Source of the DNA: Sphingomonas sp. Mn802worker
Lineage (GTDB): Bacteria > Pseudomonadota > Alphaproteobacteria > Sphingomonadales > Sphingomonadaceae
Length of the DNA stretch: 64,000 nucleotides
Direction: 5' to 3'
Assembly: GCF_000382485.1 (NCBI RefSeq)
Contig: NZ_AORY01000004.1
Span: forward strand, 124,001 to 188,000
The position numbers and the translations under genes are program-made. Of this stretch, positions 19,568 to 29,422 are shown in pieces. Under the pieces are notes generated by a model. That model was not told where the DNA came from and did no database searches. It was given only the letters and a program-made list of their open reading frames with translations. Position 1 is the stretch's first letter. Every line of letters starts with the position of its first letter.

Positions 19568-19590
19568 GGGAGGGCGGTGAGCGCCCTCCC
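19568..19590. terminator. bidirectional hairpin terminator between convergent genes
   Basis: GGGAGGGCG (19568-19576) and CGCCCTCCC (19582-19590) form a perfect 9-bp GC stem with a 5-nt loop. It lies between the ends of the glycine-zipper gene and the threonine aldolase gene. No U tract follows, so it may act as a stem-type or RNA-protecting terminator for both genes. Confidence 0.55.
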
Positions 19591-19594
19591 GACG

Positions 19595-20596
19595 TCAGAG
19601 CGCGGCGATCGCCTCGGCGAGCGGACGGATGTCGTCGGCGCGCTGGTCCCATGACACGACCAGCCGCGCCTCGCCCGCACCCCAGTCGTAGAAGTCGAAC
19701 CCCTTGGCGCGCAAGGACGCCGCCTCCTCGGCAGTGACGCGCAGGAACACCTCATTGCCGTCCGCCGGGTGGATCAGCCGATCACCCGCCGCCGCCGCGA
19801 TCAGCTGCGCGCCCGCGTTGCTCGCGCGCGCGCAATCGAGCCACAGGTCGTTGTCGAGCATCGCCAGGATTTGCGCCGCGAGGTAACGGCCCTTCGACAG
19901 CAGCAGCCCAGCACGTTTGCGGCGGAACACCGTCGCATCGGCGAGGTCGGGCCGGAAGAAGACGAGCGCTTCCGCGTTCATGCCGCCGTTCTTGACGAAG
20001 CCGAACGACAGCACGTCGACCCCGCCGCGCCACGTGAGGTCAGCCGGGCTCGCGCCGGTCGCGACCACCGCATTGGCGAAGCGCGCGCCGTCCATGTGGA
20101 AGTGCAAGCCCCGCGCACGCGCGACCGCGCCGATCGCCGCGACTTCGTCGGCCGAATAGGCGAGCCCGTACTCGGTCTGGTTGGTGATCGAAATCGCGCT
20201 CGGCACCTGCTGGTGGATGTCGTAACGCTGGACGTTCAGCACCGCCTCCACCGTCTCCGGTGTCACCTTTGCGCCGTCGCCGTCCGCCAGCAGCAGCTTG
20301 GCGCCATGAGTGTAGAATTCGGGCGCGCCGCATTCGTCGTTCTGGATGTGCGCGTCGCGGTGGCACACGACCGATCCGTGCGGCGGGCAGAGTGCGGCGA
20401 GCGCGAGGCAGTTCGCCGCCGTGCCGCTCGGCACCCAGAAGGCGCGCACTTCGGTCTCGAACGTCTCCGACAGCCGCGCGTCGAGCTGTTTCGACCAGCG
20501 GTCGCCATCGTACGCCGTGTCGAGTGTGTCGACTTCGCTGAGTGCGCGCATGACGGACGGGTGGACAGGGGCGGCGTTGTCGGAGAAGAAGCGCAT
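19595..20596 (-). CDS. ltaE: low-specificity L-threonine aldolase
   Basis: A 333-residue PLP enzyme, start ATG 20596 (MRFFSDNAAPVHPSVMRAL). FWVPSGTAANCLAL, the HIQNDECGAPEFY segment, LHFHMDGARFANA (the Asp that binds the pyridine nitrogen) and the PLP Lys in SFGFVKNGGMN fit the beta-eliminating lyase/threonine aldolase family. It cleaves L-threonine or L-allo-threonine to glycine and acetaldehyde. The upstream in-frame extension to 20725 is basic and overlaps the antiporter, so it is rejected. It lies 46 bp downstream of the antiporter gene on the same strand. Confidence 0.9.
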   Translation of the reverse strand: MRFFSDNAAPVHPSVMRALSEVDTLDTAYDGDRWSKQLDARLSETFETEVRAFWVPSGTAANCLALAALCPPHGSVVCHRDAHIQNDECGAPEFYTHGAKLLLADGDGAKVTPETVEAVLNVQRYDIHQQVPSAISITNQTEYGLAYSADEVAAIGAVARARGLHFHMDGARFANAVVATGASPADLTWRGGVDVLSFGFVKNGGMNAEALVFFRPDLADATVFRRKRAGLLLSKGRYLAAQILAMLDNDLWLDCARASNAGAQLIAAAAGDRLIHPADGNEVFLRVTAEEAASLRAKGFDFYDWGAGEARLVVSWDQRADDIRPLAEAIAAL

Positions 20597-20642
20597 GTTC
20601 AGCGCCTTGGGTCGCGCGACCGCCTCCGTCAATGTCCTTGCG

Positions 20643-21704
20643 TCAACCCTGCGCTGCGATCGCGAACAGCCCGGCGACGCCGATCGCGTAGAGGACGAGC
20701 ACCGCCAGCGAGTCGATCCCGACACGCCAGAACAACCGCTTGGGACGAAAGATCAGCCCGGCGGCATAGACGCAGGTCAGCAGCACGCCGAGGCCAGCGA
20801 GATAGATGTCGCTCGCCTGTGCCGACGGTAGCACCGCCTGCCCGGACACGACCACGGCGAGCAGGAACAACACCGGCAGGAACGCATTGCCGCCGAAGAT
20901 GTCGCTGATTGCGAGCTGGTAATCCTTCATACGCACCGAGGTGATGCCGGTCGACAGCTCGGGTAGCGAGGTCGCGGCGGCGAGCACCGTCGCGCCGAAC
21001 AGCACGCCCGACAGCCCGATCTGGTCGGCAATCGCGTCGCCGCTGCGTTCCAGCAGCACGCCCGCGATGAGCGTGGCGAGCGCGGCCAAGCCGAACACCC
21101 AGAACACGCGCGCGCTGTCCCCCGCTGCCTTGTCCTTCTTCCCCTGCGAATGGCCCTTCGGCTCTTCCTGCGTGTCGGGGGCGTCGCCGGCATTGTCGTG
21201 CCACGGCAGGCTGCGGCTGGCACGGCTCGACAGCCAGATGCCGACCAGCCAGAGCGCGGCGATCGCGAGCGCGCCCGGCGTCACGCGGAACGCGATCAGG
21301 CTATCCGGCAATTGCGTCGCCATGATCGCGACGATCAGGACCGCGACCACCAGCACCGCCTCGATCACCAGGCTCAGGCTCGCGGCGCGGTAGGTGAGCG
21401 GCATCCGCTCCTTCATCGCCATGTCCATGAAGACGAGCACCACCGTCTGGATTGCGATCCCGCCCAGGATGTTGCCGACCGCGACACCGATGTTGCCGCT
21501 CGCCGCGGCGCTGACGGTGATCGCGATCTCGGGCAGGTTGGTGGCGACCGCGAGCACGACGATCCCGCCCAGCGCCTTGCCGAGGTGCAGCCGCGCCGAG
21601 AGCACGTCGGTCGTATCGGCGAGCTTGACCCCCGCGAACCAGATCACACCCGCGCTGGCGGCGAAGACCAGCAGGAGCAGCGGAAGCGAGAGTTGCGCGA
21701 ACAT
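20643..21704 (-). CDS. CaCA-family sodium:calcium (cation/H+) antiporter
   Basis: A 353-residue inner-membrane protein with about ten TM helices in two inverted repeats. The alpha motifs are visible: VLAVATNLPEIAITVSA with GNILGG in the first half, and AAATSLPELSTGITS with ISDIFGGNAFLP in the second, both carrying the ion-binding Glu/Asn residues. A charged Lys/Gln-rich cytoplasmic loop (about residues 170-200, EEPKGHSQGKKDK) separates the halves. It exchanges Ca2+ for Na+ or H+ to keep cytoplasmic calcium low. Confidence 0.88.
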   Translation of the reverse strand: MFAQLSLPLLLLVFAASAGVIWFAGVKLADTTDVLSARLHLGKALGGIVVLAVATNLPEIAITVSAAASGNIGVAVGNILGGIAIQTVVLVFMDMAMKERMPLTYRAASLSLVIEAVLVVAVLIVAIMATQLPDSLIAFRVTPGALAIAALWLVGIWLSSRASRSLPWHDNAGDAPDTQEEPKGHSQGKKDKAAGDSARVFWVFGLAALATLIAGVLLERSGDAIADQIGLSGVLFGATVLAAATSLPELSTGITSVRMKDYQLAISDIFGGNAFLPVLFLLAVVVSGQAVLPSAQASDIYLAGLGVLLTCVYAAGLIFRPKRLFWRVGIDSLAVLVLYAIGVAGLFAIAAQG

Positions 21705-22024
21705 CGATGCCCCTTGGTCGGCCGCAATTGCGCGGCGAGGAAGCGTAACGTGTGGATGCGGCTAGAGGTTCGTCGGCGCGACGAGGGTGTCTGCCTGTCA
21801 TCACCCCGGCCGTGATCCGCGGTTTCACCTGTTGGTACGGAACGCCTCGAAAACGCGGATGCGGGCCGGCATGGCGGGCCAAGGATTGCGGGTGACCGAC
21901 TGAACCGCGTCCTGCTTCATCCAACGGCATCGCGACGCTGGATCACGGTCGGGGTGACGAGCGGGTGGTCGCCGTCGATGGATCAGAGGTGCGCGACGCG
22001 ATCATGCGCGCGTCGCTGCGCCAG
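21705..22024. other. intergenic region with a repeat-like segment
   Basis: No convincing gene was seen. Around 21911-21960 the sequence (gcgacgctggatcacggtcg followed by gggtgacga) resembles the short extragenic elements ending in ctggat...ggtgacg often scattered in sphingomonad genomes. A second copy was not identified in this window, so it is noted rather than called as a repeat family. Confidence 0.3.
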
Positions 22025-24166
22025 CTACTCCTCGCCGCCGTCGCCGTCGTCGGGCGCGCGGCGTTCCTCGCGCGGTGGCGGAGGGGGGCCGCGATCACGC
22101 GGGCCGACGATCAGCGAACCGTCACCCGACTGACGGATGTCGACGCCCAGATCGCGCAACCGGTCGGCGGTCTGGTCGACCGCGCCGTCGATCAGGTCGC
22201 CGACCGGATCGCCGTTGCCGATGACCGCCTCAGGGTCGACCGCATTTTCTTCGACGACGACAGGCTTCACCACCGGCTGGATGTTGAGCGCCGATTGCAT
22301 GAAGTTGCGCCAGATCTGCGCTGGGATGCCGCCGCCGTGCAGTCCCGGGTTGGGCGTATTGTCGTCGTTGCCGACCCACACGCCGACGACCAGATCGCCC
22401 GCGAAGCCGATGAACCACGCATCGCGTCCCGATTGCGACGTGCCGGTCTTGCCGTAACCCGGCACCGACAGCGCCGCCTGCCGCCCGGTTCCGCGGATCG
22501 AGGACGACAGCAGCGATAGCATCGCCGCGCGCTGGTCCTCGGGGATCGTCTTCTGCCCACCGGTCAGAGACTCGAACCAGCCCTTGTTGCCCGCTGTCTC
22601 ACGCAGCCCGTGCGCCTCTACCGGATAGCGCCCGTTCGCAATCGCGGCATAGGCGGCGGTAAGTTCGAGCAGCGACACCTCAGAGGTGCCGAGCCCGATC
22701 GTCGCCTCGTTCGCGATCGGCGTCGAGATACCCAGATCGCGCGCCGCCTTGATGACGTTGCGCACGCCGACCTGTTGCGTCAGCCGCGCCGCCGCGACGT
22801 TCGAGGATCGTGCAAAGGCGCGCGCGAGCGTTATCTCGCCCAGATAGCGGCCATCGTCGTTCTTCGGCTTCCATCCCGCGATCTCGACCGGCTCGTCGAG
22901 CACGGTGGAGGCCGGCGTCATCCCGGCGCGGATCGCGGCGAGGTAGACGAACAGCTTGAAGGTCGAACCCGGCTGCCGCTTTGCCTGCGTCGCGCGGTTG
23001 AACGGCGAGTCGGCGTAGCTCTTGCCCCCGACCATCGCGACCACCTCACCGTTCGGGCGCATCGCGACCAGCGCGGCCTGCGCCTTCTTCAGCCCCGCCT
23101 GGCGGATCACGCGCTCGGCGGTCGCCTGCAGCTTGCGGTCGAGCGTCGTCTTGACCTTGGTCTCGTCACGGATCTCGCCGGCCTGGTCGCGCGCGCTCGG
23201 CAGCACCCAGTCGGCGAAGTACGTACCGGTCGGCACCGCCTGCGGCGCGGCGGCAAGCACGCGCTGCGGCTGCACGGCTTGCGCCTCGCGGTGCGTCAGG
23301 AAGCCCGCATCCTCCATTGCGCCGATCACCACCGCCTGTCGCTTGCGCGCGCCAGCCAGGTTGCCGGTGGGCGCGAGCCGCGACGGCGCCTTGACGAGGC
23401 CTGCGAGCATCGCGGCCTGTCCGACGTTCAGGTTCTGCGGTTTGCGCCCGAAATAATGCTGTGACGCGGCGGTCAGCCCGTAGACGTTGTCGCCGAAATA
23501 GACGTTCGACAGATAACGCGACAGGATCTCGTTCTTCGACAGCCATGCCTCAAGCCAGAAGGCAATCGCGACCTCGCGGATCTTGCGTGCGGCGGTGCGG
23601 TCTGAATCGAGGAAGGCGTTCTTCGCCAACTGCTGCGTGATCGTCGATCCGCCCTCGCGCACCCCGCCACCGCGCATGTTGTGCCACGCCGCGCGCGCGA
23701 TTCCGCGCGGATCGATCCCCCAATGCGAGAAGAAGCGCCGGTCCTCGATCGCGACGAACGCCTCGCGCACGTGCGGCGGCAGCGTGGACGCGTCTACGGG
23801 CGCGCCGATGATCGCGCCGCGCCGGGCGATCGGCACGCCGCTGGCGTCGGTCAGCGTGATCGACGGCGGCGTCGGCGGCTTCAATGACTGCGACAAGGGC
23901 GCAGTGACCGCGAGCCAGATCACCGCCAGGATGAACAGCACGATGCCGGCCGCGGTGCCGCGGACCAGCCACTTGCCCCAGCGGATGCGGCGACGGCGCG
24001 GCGGCTCGTCGCCACCACCAAAGCCGGAACCTTTCGCGGGCTCGCTTTGCCACGCATCGAATGACGGCAGCGGTTGGCCAGGGGGTGGGGCGGGGCGCCA
24101 GGGATCGCGCGGCGGGTCGGCCGGCGCGTGATTGTACCGGACGCGGCCTGAGTCGTATGGGTCCAT
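22025..24166 (-). CDS. class A penicillin-binding protein (GT51 + transpeptidase)
   Basis: A 713-residue bifunctional murein synthase, start ATG 24166. A Pro-rich cytoplasmic tail and basic stretch (PPRRRRIRWGKW) precede one TM helix (about 70-95). The GT51 domain has the catalytic Glu in AIEDRRFFSHWGID and the GGSTITQQLAKN motif. The transpeptidase domain carries the SxxK nucleophile (QPGSTFKLF), the SSN motif (FARSSNVAAA) and KTGTS (GYGKTGTSQSG). It polymerises and crosslinks peptidoglycan at the outer face of the inner membrane. The C terminus is a disordered Pro/Asp-rich tail. Confidence 0.92.
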   Translation of the reverse strand: MDPYDSGRVRYNHAPADPPRDPWRPAPPPGQPLPSFDAWQSEPAKGSGFGGGDEPPRRRRIRWGKWLVRGTAAGIVLFILAVIWLAVTAPLSQSLKPPTPPSITLTDASGVPIARRGAIIGAPVDASTLPPHVREAFVAIEDRRFFSHWGIDPRGIARAAWHNMRGGGVREGGSTITQQLAKNAFLDSDRTAARKIREVAIAFWLEAWLSKNEILSRYLSNVYFGDNVYGLTAASQHYFGRKPQNLNVGQAAMLAGLVKAPSRLAPTGNLAGARKRQAVVIGAMEDAGFLTHREAQAVQPQRVLAAAPQAVPTGTYFADWVLPSARDQAGEIRDETKVKTTLDRKLQATAERVIRQAGLKKAQAALVAMRPNGEVVAMVGGKSYADSPFNRATQAKRQPGSTFKLFVYLAAIRAGMTPASTVLDEPVEIAGWKPKNDDGRYLGEITLARAFARSSNVAAARLTQQVGVRNVIKAARDLGISTPIANEATIGLGTSEVSLLELTAAYAAIANGRYPVEAHGLRETAGNKGWFESLTGGQKTIPEDQRAAMLSLLSSSIRGTGRQAALSVPGYGKTGTSQSGRDAWFIGFAGDLVVGVWVGNDDNTPNPGLHGGGIPAQIWRNFMQSALNIQPVVKPVVVEENAVDPEAVIGNGDPVGDLIDGAVDQTADRLRDLGVDIRQSGDGSLIVGPRDRGPPPPPREERRAPDDGDGGEE

Positions 24167-24276
24167 GTCTTGGTCCGGTGACTTACAACGATATGACAGT
24201 GGCCGCAACCCGCGGCACGAGGAAGGCATGATAGCGTGATGCGGATGGTAGCGGAAGCGACGCGGGCGACCCTTAC

Positions 24277-24744
24277 GTGAGCCCAGTCACAATCCCGGTC
24301 ACGATCCTGGTCGACGCCGACGCCTGCCCGGTGAAGGAGGAGATCTACCGCGTCGCCTATCGCACCGGCGCGCACGTGGTCGTCGTCAGCAACCAGTGGC
24401 TGCGCGTGCCGCAGCATCCACAGGTCCGCCGCGTCGTCGTGGATGACGGGTTCGACGCCGCCGACGACTGGATCGCCGAGGCGGCCGACGCGCGCAGCGT
24501 GGTGGTGACGAGCGACATCCTGCTCGCCGACCGCTGCATCAAGAAAGGCGCGGTCGTGCTGGCGCCGACCGGCCGCCCGTTCACCGCCGCCTCAATCGGC
24601 GGCGCGATCGCAACGCGTGCGATCATGGCCGACCTGCGCGCGGGAGGCGATCAGATCGGCGGGCCTGCGCCGTTCTCGGCCGCCGACCGCTCGCGCTTTC
24701 TGAACGCGCTCGACGCACTGCTGGTGAAACTGGCACGTGGTTGA
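24277..24744 (+). CDS. YaiI/YqxD family protein (DUF188)
   Basis: A 155-residue protein of the DUF188 family with the standard pattern ILVDADACPVKEEIYR, VVVVSNQWLR, VVTSDILLADRC and GRPFTAASIGGAIATRAIM. The Asp cluster recalls PIN/NYN-like nucleases, but no activity is established for the family as far as I know. It starts with GTG at 24277, divergent from the PBP gene. The length is usual for the family. Confidence 0.88.
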   Translation: MSPVTIPVTILVDADACPVKEEIYRVAYRTGAHVVVVSNQWLRVPQHPQVRRVVVDDGFDAADDWIAEAADARSVVVTSDILLADRCIKKGAVVLAPTGRPFTAASIGGAIATRAIMADLRAGGDQIGGPAPFSAADRSRFLNALDALLVKLARG

Positions 24745-24789
24745 GCGACCGATAGGATGTTGTCCGATCCCGTTCGATCAAGCAGAGAC

Positions 24790-25668
24790 ATGGTGATGCC
24801 CGACCACGCCAGTTCTGTCCGACCGCGGCGCAGTGCGCTCTACATGCCCGCGTCGAACCCGCGCGCGATCGCCAAGGCGCGTGAGTTGGCGTGCGACGTC
24901 GTCATCCTCGACTTGGAGGATGCGGTCGCGCCCGAGCAGAAGGTCGCCGCACGCTTGGCGGCAGTCGAGGCGGTGCGCGCCGGTGGTTTCGGATACCGCG
25001 ATTTGGTGGTGCGCGCCAATGCACTAGACACCAAGTGGGGTGTGGACGATCTCGCCGCCTTGCGTGAATGCGAGGTTGAAGCGGTGCTGCTGCCGAAGGT
25101 GTCGCACGCCGACACGCTGCGTACGGCGCGAGACGCGATCGGCGAAGGGCCTGCATTGTGGGCGATGATCGAGACCGCGCGCGGCGTCGTGAACCTGCCC
25201 GCCATCGTTGACGCGGCGACGGAGGTCGGGCTCACCGCCCTAGTGGTCGGTACCAACGACCTCGCCAAGGAACTGCGTTGCCGTCCCGGTCGCGACCGCG
25301 CGCCGCTGTTATCGGTCCTGACGCAGATCGTGCTGGCGGCACGGATGACCGGGCTGGTCGCGCTAGACGGCGTCATCAACGTGCTAGACGACGAGGAGGC
25401 CATCGCCGCCGAGTGTGCGCAGGGGCTGGAATGGGGCTTCGACGGCAAGACGCTGATCCACCCGGCCCAGATCGCGCCTGCCAATCGCGTCTTCACGCCT
25501 GCGGCCGAGGACGTGGCGTGGGCGGAGAAGATCACCGCCGCCTTCGCAGCCCCCGAACATGCCGTGCAGGGCGCGATCCGGGTCGATGGCAAGATGGTCG
25601 AACGGCTGCATCTCGACGAAGCGCGACGCACGCTCGCGCTTCATGAGGCAATTCAGGCGCGGCAGTAA
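24790..25668 (+). CDS. CoA ester lyase (CitE/malyl-CoA-lyase-like)
   Basis: A 292-residue TIM-barrel HpcH/HpaI-family protein. RRSALYMPASNPRAIAKA, VVILDLEDAVAPEQK (Mg2+-binding Asp/Glu), LVVRANALDT, LLPKVSHAD, AMIETARGVVN (metal Glu) and FDGKTLIHPAQI are diagnostic of the CitE-like group. It probably cleaves or condenses a (S)-citramalyl-, malyl- or methylmalyl-CoA-like ester in the cytoplasm. No citrate lyase partner subunits are nearby, so a stand-alone role is likely. ATG 24790 is chosen; an in-frame ATG follows at 24796. Confidence 0.82.
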   Translation: MVMPDHASSVRPRRSALYMPASNPRAIAKARELACDVVILDLEDAVAPEQKVAARLAAVEAVRAGGFGYRDLVVRANALDTKWGVDDLAALRECEVEAVLLPKVSHADTLRTARDAIGEGPALWAMIETARGVVNLPAIVDAATEVGLTALVVGTNDLAKELRCRPGRDRAPLLSVLTQIVLAARMTGLVALDGVINVLDDEEAIAAECAQGLEWGFDGKTLIHPAQIAPANRVFTPAAEDVAWAEKITAAFAAPEHAVQGAIRVDGKMVERLHLDEARRTLALHEAIQARQ

Positions 25669-26138
25669 CCCTCGCCCGACTTCACGGTCAGGCAGTTCTT
25701 CTTGCCCGCGAGCCACTTCAACCCGGTGGCGTCACCGTCACTCGGACGCAGCAGCAACGTCTCGCCACCCCGCGTGAAGCGCAAGCCCTCCGGCGTGACC
25801 GTCGCCGGATAGGTGCCCTTGTTGTCGAGATCGTATTGCATCTCCAGCGATGCGGTGTTCGCACCCGTAGACGTCACGTTCAGATAGGTCCCCTCGACGC
25901 CGATCCAGCGCCCGGCCCACTTCTTTACATCGACACCTGCGGTGGTCGGCACCGGGCTGGCCGATGCAGCCGCTGTCGGTGTCGCCGTCGTCACGCCAGT
26001 TGCCGGGGTGGCGATGTTGTCGGCGGCCGGCTCGGTCGAACCCGCGCTTGTCATGCTGTTGGTGCTCGTCGATGGCGGCGTGCCGTTGCAGGCGGCGAGC
26101 AACAGGACGGCGGCGGCGAGGGGCATGACCTGTTTCAT
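25653..26138 (-). CDS. putative lipoprotein
   Basis: A 161-residue protein. A lipoprotein signal (MKQVMPLAAAVLLLAACNG, Cys at 17) is followed by a Thr/Ser/Ala-rich linker (about 18-68) and a compact domain with WAGRWIGVEGTYLNV, a GGETLLLRPSDG segment and a terminal CLTVKSGEGYCRA with two Cys that may pair. The fold resembles small lipocalin-like or META-like beta domains, but no family was recognised with confidence. The start is the ATG at 26138. The 3' end overlaps the CoA ester lyase gene tail to tail by 16 bp. Confidence 0.75.
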   Translation of the reverse strand: MKQVMPLAAAVLLLAACNGTPPSTSTNSMTSAGSTEPAADNIATPATGVTTATPTAAASASPVPTTAGVDVKKWAGRWIGVEGTYLNVTSTGANTASLEMQYDLDNKGTYPATVTPEGLRFTRGGETLLLRPSDGDATGLKWLAGKKNCLTVKSGEGYCRA

Positions 26139-26278
26139 GACCGTTCCAAACACGCACGCTACCGTTCGTGTTCCAAGTCGTGTGCTCGGGCACGAGTGTT
26201 GCGGGTAGCGCGCACGCGCCGACCTCGCTAAGGGGCGACGCATCCCGATCCATCGACCACGAAGGCGTTCGAACCACC

Positions 26279-26713
26279 TTGCGCATCGTTATCGCATCCG
26301 ATCACGCGGCCGTCGCGATGAAGGCCGATCTTGTCCAATGGCTGGGTGAGCAAGGACATGACGTGCTCGACCTCGGCACCCACGGCGACGCCAGCGTCGA
26401 CTACCCCGATTACGGCTACGCGCTGGCCGAGGCGCTGGCGGACGGGCGCGCCGAACGCGGCATCGCGCTGTGCGGATCGGGCATCGGCATCATGATCGCG
26501 GCCAATCGCAACCCGGCGGTACGCTGCGCGCTTGTCGCCGAACCGCTGTCGGCGGGCCTTGCGCGCAGCCACAACGACGCCAACGCGATCGCCATGGGCG
26601 CGCGGCTGATCGGGCCGGAGATGACGCGCGCCTGCGTGTCCGCGTTCCTGTCCACCGATTTCCTCGGCGGCCGCCACTGCGCGCGCGTCGACAAGCTGAA
26701 GGACCCCGCATGA
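26279..26713 (+). CDS. rpiB: ribose-5-phosphate isomerase B
   Basis: A 144-residue RpiB/LacAB-family isomerase. The family opening [10 protein letters not shown] follows a TTG at 26279, chosen as start because similarity begins there; upstream codons look random. Also present are [17 protein letters not shown], the active-site Cys in [15 protein letters not shown], and the [15 protein letters not shown] segment. It interconverts ribose-5-P and ribulose-5-P. It is coupled to glyA by a 4-bp ATGA overlap, linking pentose phosphate and one-carbon supply in one operon. Confidence 0.9.
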   Translation: MRIVIASDHAAVAMKADLVQWLGEQGHDVLDLGTHGDASVDYPDYGYALAEALADGRAERGIALCGSGIGIMIAANRNPAVRCALVAEPLSAGLARSHNDANAIAMGARLIGPEMTRACVSAFLSTDFLGGRHCARVDKLKDPA

Positions 26714-28035
26714 GCAGCAATCCGCAGATCGCCAACGACGTGCAGCCCAACTACGAACGGGAAAGCGGCTTCTTCACGCGCAGCCTCGCCGACGCCGACG
26801 CCGCGGTGTTCGCGGGCATCGAGCACGAGCTGACGCGCGAGCAGACGCAGATCGAGCTGATCGCGAGCGAGAACATCGTGTCGCGCGCGGTGCTGGAGGC
26901 GCAGGGCTCGGTCTTCACCAACAAGTACGCCGAGGGCTATCCGGGCAAGCGCTATTACCAGGGTTGCGCGCCGTCAGACGAGGTCGAGGTACTCGCGATC
27001 GAGCGCGCCAAGCAGTTGTTCGGCTGCGGTTACGCCAACGTGCAGCCGCACTCGGGCGCGCAGGCGAACGGCGCGGTGATGCTGGCGCTCGCCAAGCCCG
27101 GCGACACGATCATGGGCCTGAGCCTCGATGCGGGCGGGCACCTGACGCACGGCGCACGCGCGGCGATGAGCGGCAAGTGGTTCAACGCGGTTCAGTACGG
27201 CGTTACGCCCGACACGCACCTGATCGACTACGATCAAGTCGAGGCGCTCGCGCTTGAGCACAAACCCAAGGTGCTCATCACCGGCGGCTCGGCCTATCCG
27301 CGCCACATCGACTTTGCGCGCTTCCGCGCCATCGCGGACAAGGTCGGCGCGTTCTTCATGGTCGACATGGCGCATTTCGCAGGCTTGGTTGCGGGCGGCG
27401 TCCACCCGACGCCGTTCGGACACGCTCACGTCGTCACCACCACCACGCACAAGACACTGCGCGGACCGCGCGGCGGCATGGTGATGACCGATGACGAGGG
27501 CGTAGCGAAGAAGATTAATTCGGCGGTTTTCCCCGGCCTTCAGGGTGGTCCGCTGATGCACGTCGTCGCCGCCAAGGCGGTCGCGTTCGGCGAGGCGCTG
27601 CGCCCCGACTTCAAGGCGTACGCCGCCGCCGTGGTGGAGAATGCCAAGGTGCTCGCCGCGACGATGAAGGAGCGCGGTGCCGATCTCGTTTCGGGTGGGA
27701 CCGACACGCATCTCGCACTCGTCGACCTCACCCCGCTCGGCGTCACGGGCCGCGACGCCGACGAGGCGCTGGAGCGCGCGGGCATCACCTGCAACAAGAA
27801 CGGCATCCCCAACGATCCGCTGCCCCCGGTTAAGACCAGCGGCATCCGCGTCGGCTCGCCCGCCGGCACGACGCGCGGCTTCGGACCCGCCGAGTTCCGC
27901 GAGATCGGCAACATGGTCGCCGACGTGCTCGACGGCTTGGCAAAGAAGGGCGAGCATGGGGACCCCGAGGTCGAGGCAGACGTTCGTGGTCGCGTGCGCG
28001 ACCTGTGCGCACGCTTCCCGATCTACGAAGGATAA
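26710..28035 (+). CDS. glyA: serine hydroxymethyltransferase
   Basis: A 441-residue PLP enzyme, start ATG 26710 overlapping the rpiB stop. Landmarks: [61 protein letters not shown], the PLP lysine in [15 protein letters not shown] and [14 protein letters not shown]. It converts serine and tetrahydrofolate to glycine and methylene-THF. The N terminus has an extra roughly 30-residue segment ([16 protein letters not shown]) as in other alphaproteobacterial GlyA. Likely co-transcribed with rpiB and with the following small membrane protein, nrdR and trmJ. Confidence 0.96.
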   Translation: MSSNPQIANDVQPNYERESGFFTRSLADADAAVFAGIEHELTREQTQIELIASENIVSRAVLEAQGSVFTNKYAEGYPGKRYYQGCAPSDEVEVLAIERAKQLFGCGYANVQPHSGAQANGAVMLALAKPGDTIMGLSLDAGGHLTHGARAAMSGKWFNAVQYGVTPDTHLIDYDQVEALALEHKPKVLITGGSAYPRHIDFARFRAIADKVGAFFMVDMAHFAGLVAGGVHPTPFGHAHVVTTTTHKTLRGPRGGMVMTDDEGVAKKINSAVFPGLQGGPLMHVVAAKAVAFGEALRPDFKAYAAAVVENAKVLAATMKERGADLVSGGTDTHLALVDLTPLGVTGRDADEALERAGITCNKNGIPNDPLPPVKTSGIRVGSPAGTTRGFGPAEFREIGNMVADVLDGLAKKGEHGDPEVEADVRGRVRDLCARFPIYEG

Positions 28036-28040
28036 GCGAC

Positions 28041-28214
28041 GTGTCGAAGTTCGATGAAATCCAGACCGAAGTGAAGACGACCCCGGGCCTGGGCAAGAAG
28101 ATGGCGAAGTATGGTGCAGTGGGCGCGATCGTCGCGATCCCGATCCCCTTCGTCGGCCCGATCTTCGGTGCGCTAGCGGGTGCCGCGGTCGCTTATGCGA
28201 AGCGCAAGGACTGA
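28041..28214 (+). CDS. small membrane protein, 57 aa
   Basis: GTG at 28041 begins VSKFDEIQTEVKTTPGLGKK. The rest is a glycine-rich hydrophobic hairpin (GAVGAIVAIPIPFVGPIFGALAGAAVAYA split by a Pro-containing turn) ending KRKD. It fits exactly between glyA (5-bp gap) and nrdR (adjacent), so it is part of the operon. The function is unknown. Two short membrane-inserted segments are likely, and the Gly spacing suggests helix packing. Confidence 0.72.
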   Translation: MSKFDEIQTEVKTTPGLGKKMAKYGAVGAIVAIPIPFVGPIFGALAGAAVAYAKRKD

Positions 28215-28676
28215 ATGCGCTGTCCGTTCTGCGGCCATGAGGCCAGCCAGGTAAAGGACAGTCGCCCGACCGACGACGGCGCCGCGATCCGGCGCCGTCG
28301 CCAGTGTGAGGGATGTGCCGCGCGCTTCACTACCTTCGAGCGCATCCAGTTGCGCGACCTCGTGGTGGTGAAAAGCGAGCAACGTCGCGAGCCGTTCGAC
28401 CGCGAGAAGCTGCTTCGCTCGGTCTCGATCGCCGCGCGCAAGCGCCCGATCGATGCGTTGGCGATCGAGAAGCTGGTCAGCGGCATCCAGCGTCAGCTCG
28501 AGACCACCGGCGATACCGAGGTCACCTCCAAGCAGATCGGCGAGATGGTGATGGAAGGGCTCAAGGGGCTCGACTCGGTCGCCTACATCCGCTTCGCCAG
28601 CGTCTACCGCGACTTCAGCGAGGCGCGCGATTTCGAGGAGTTCGCCGGCACCGTCGAGGAGGCCGCGCGGGGATGA
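28215..28676 (+). CDS. nrdR: transcriptional repressor NrdR
   Basis: A 153-residue repressor. It has the zinc ribbon [18 protein letters not shown] with the second Cys pair in [16 protein letters not shown], then an ATP-cone (about 46-136; [18 protein letters not shown]). It senses the dATP/ATP state and represses ribonucleotide reductase genes through NrdR boxes. The ATG directly follows the stop of the small membrane gene, and the stop overlaps trmJ by 4 bp, so expression is tied to the glyA operon. Confidence 0.95.
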   Translation: MRCPFCGHEASQVKDSRPTDDGAAIRRRRQCEGCAARFTTFERIQLRDLVVVKSEQRREPFDREKLLRSVSIAARKRPIDALAIEKLVSGIQRQLETTGDTEVTSKQIGEMVMEGLKGLDSVAYIRFASVYRDFSEARDFEEFAGTVEEAARG

Positions 28677-29413
28677 CTGAGACTGCTCCGACGATTCCGC
28701 CACCCGCCATCGTCCTCGTGCGCCCGCAACTGGGTGAGAACATCGGCAAGGCCGCACGCGCGATGCTCAACTTCGGGCTGACCGACCTGCGGCTCGTCGC
28801 GCCGCGCGACGGCTGGCCCAATCCCGCCGCCGGTCCTGCCGCCTCGGGTGCCGACGTGGTGCTCGAACGCGCGCGCGTGTTCGAGACGGTGGCGGACGCG
28901 GTCGCCGACTGCGCACACGTCTACGCCACCACCGTGCGCAAGCGAGGCGTGACCAAGCCGGTCGTCACGCCCGAGGTTGCCGCGCGCCAGGTCCACGCCG
29001 AACCGGGCGGGTCCGCGATCCTGTTCGGCCCCGAACGCTCGGGGCTGGAAACCGAAGATGTCGCGCTCGCGCGCACGATCGTGACGGTGCCGATCAACGC
29101 CGAGTTCGGTAGCCTCAACCTCGCGCAGGCGGTGATCCTCGTCGCCTACGAATGGTCGAAGCATGTCGCGCTGGCGAGCCCGCCGGAAGTCGCGTTTGAT
29201 CCGCCTGCGCCACAAGGCGAACTCGACGGCATGATCGCGCAGCTCGACGACATGCTGGAAGCCGCCAACTTTTTCTTCCCACCCGCGCGTGTTCCGACGA
29301 CCAAACGTACGATCCGCACGCTTCTGACAAAACCGGGTTGGACCAGCCAGGAGGTACGCACGCTGCGCGGTGTGCTGTCGGCGCTCGCCGGGAAGAAGGC
29401 AGCGCGCGGCTGA
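28673..29413 (+). CDS. trmJ: tRNA (Cm32/Um32) 2'-O-methyltransferase, TrmJ-like
   Basis: A 246-residue SPOUT methyltransferase. Landmarks are [23 protein letters not shown] (motif 1 with the Asn/Arg), [15 protein letters not shown] (motif 2) and [22 protein letters not shown] (motif 3, forming the AdoMet trefoil knot). The C-terminal helical extension from about residue 180 distinguishes TrmJ from the small TrmL. It modifies position 32 of the anticodon loop. It is the last gene of the rpiB-glyA-nrdR run. Confidence 0.88.
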   Translation: MTETAPTIPPPAIVLVRPQLGENIGKAARAMLNFGLTDLRLVAPRDGWPNPAAGPAASGADVVLERARVFETVADAVADCAHVYATTVRKRGVTKPVVTPEVAARQVHAEPGGSAILFGPERSGLETEDVALARTIVTVPINAEFGSLNLAQAVILVAYEWSKHVALASPPEVAFDPPAPQGELDGMIAQLDDMLEAANFFFPPARVPTTKRTIRTLLTKPGWTSQEVRTLRGVLSALAGKKAARG

Positions 29414-29422
29414 ACTCGGGCG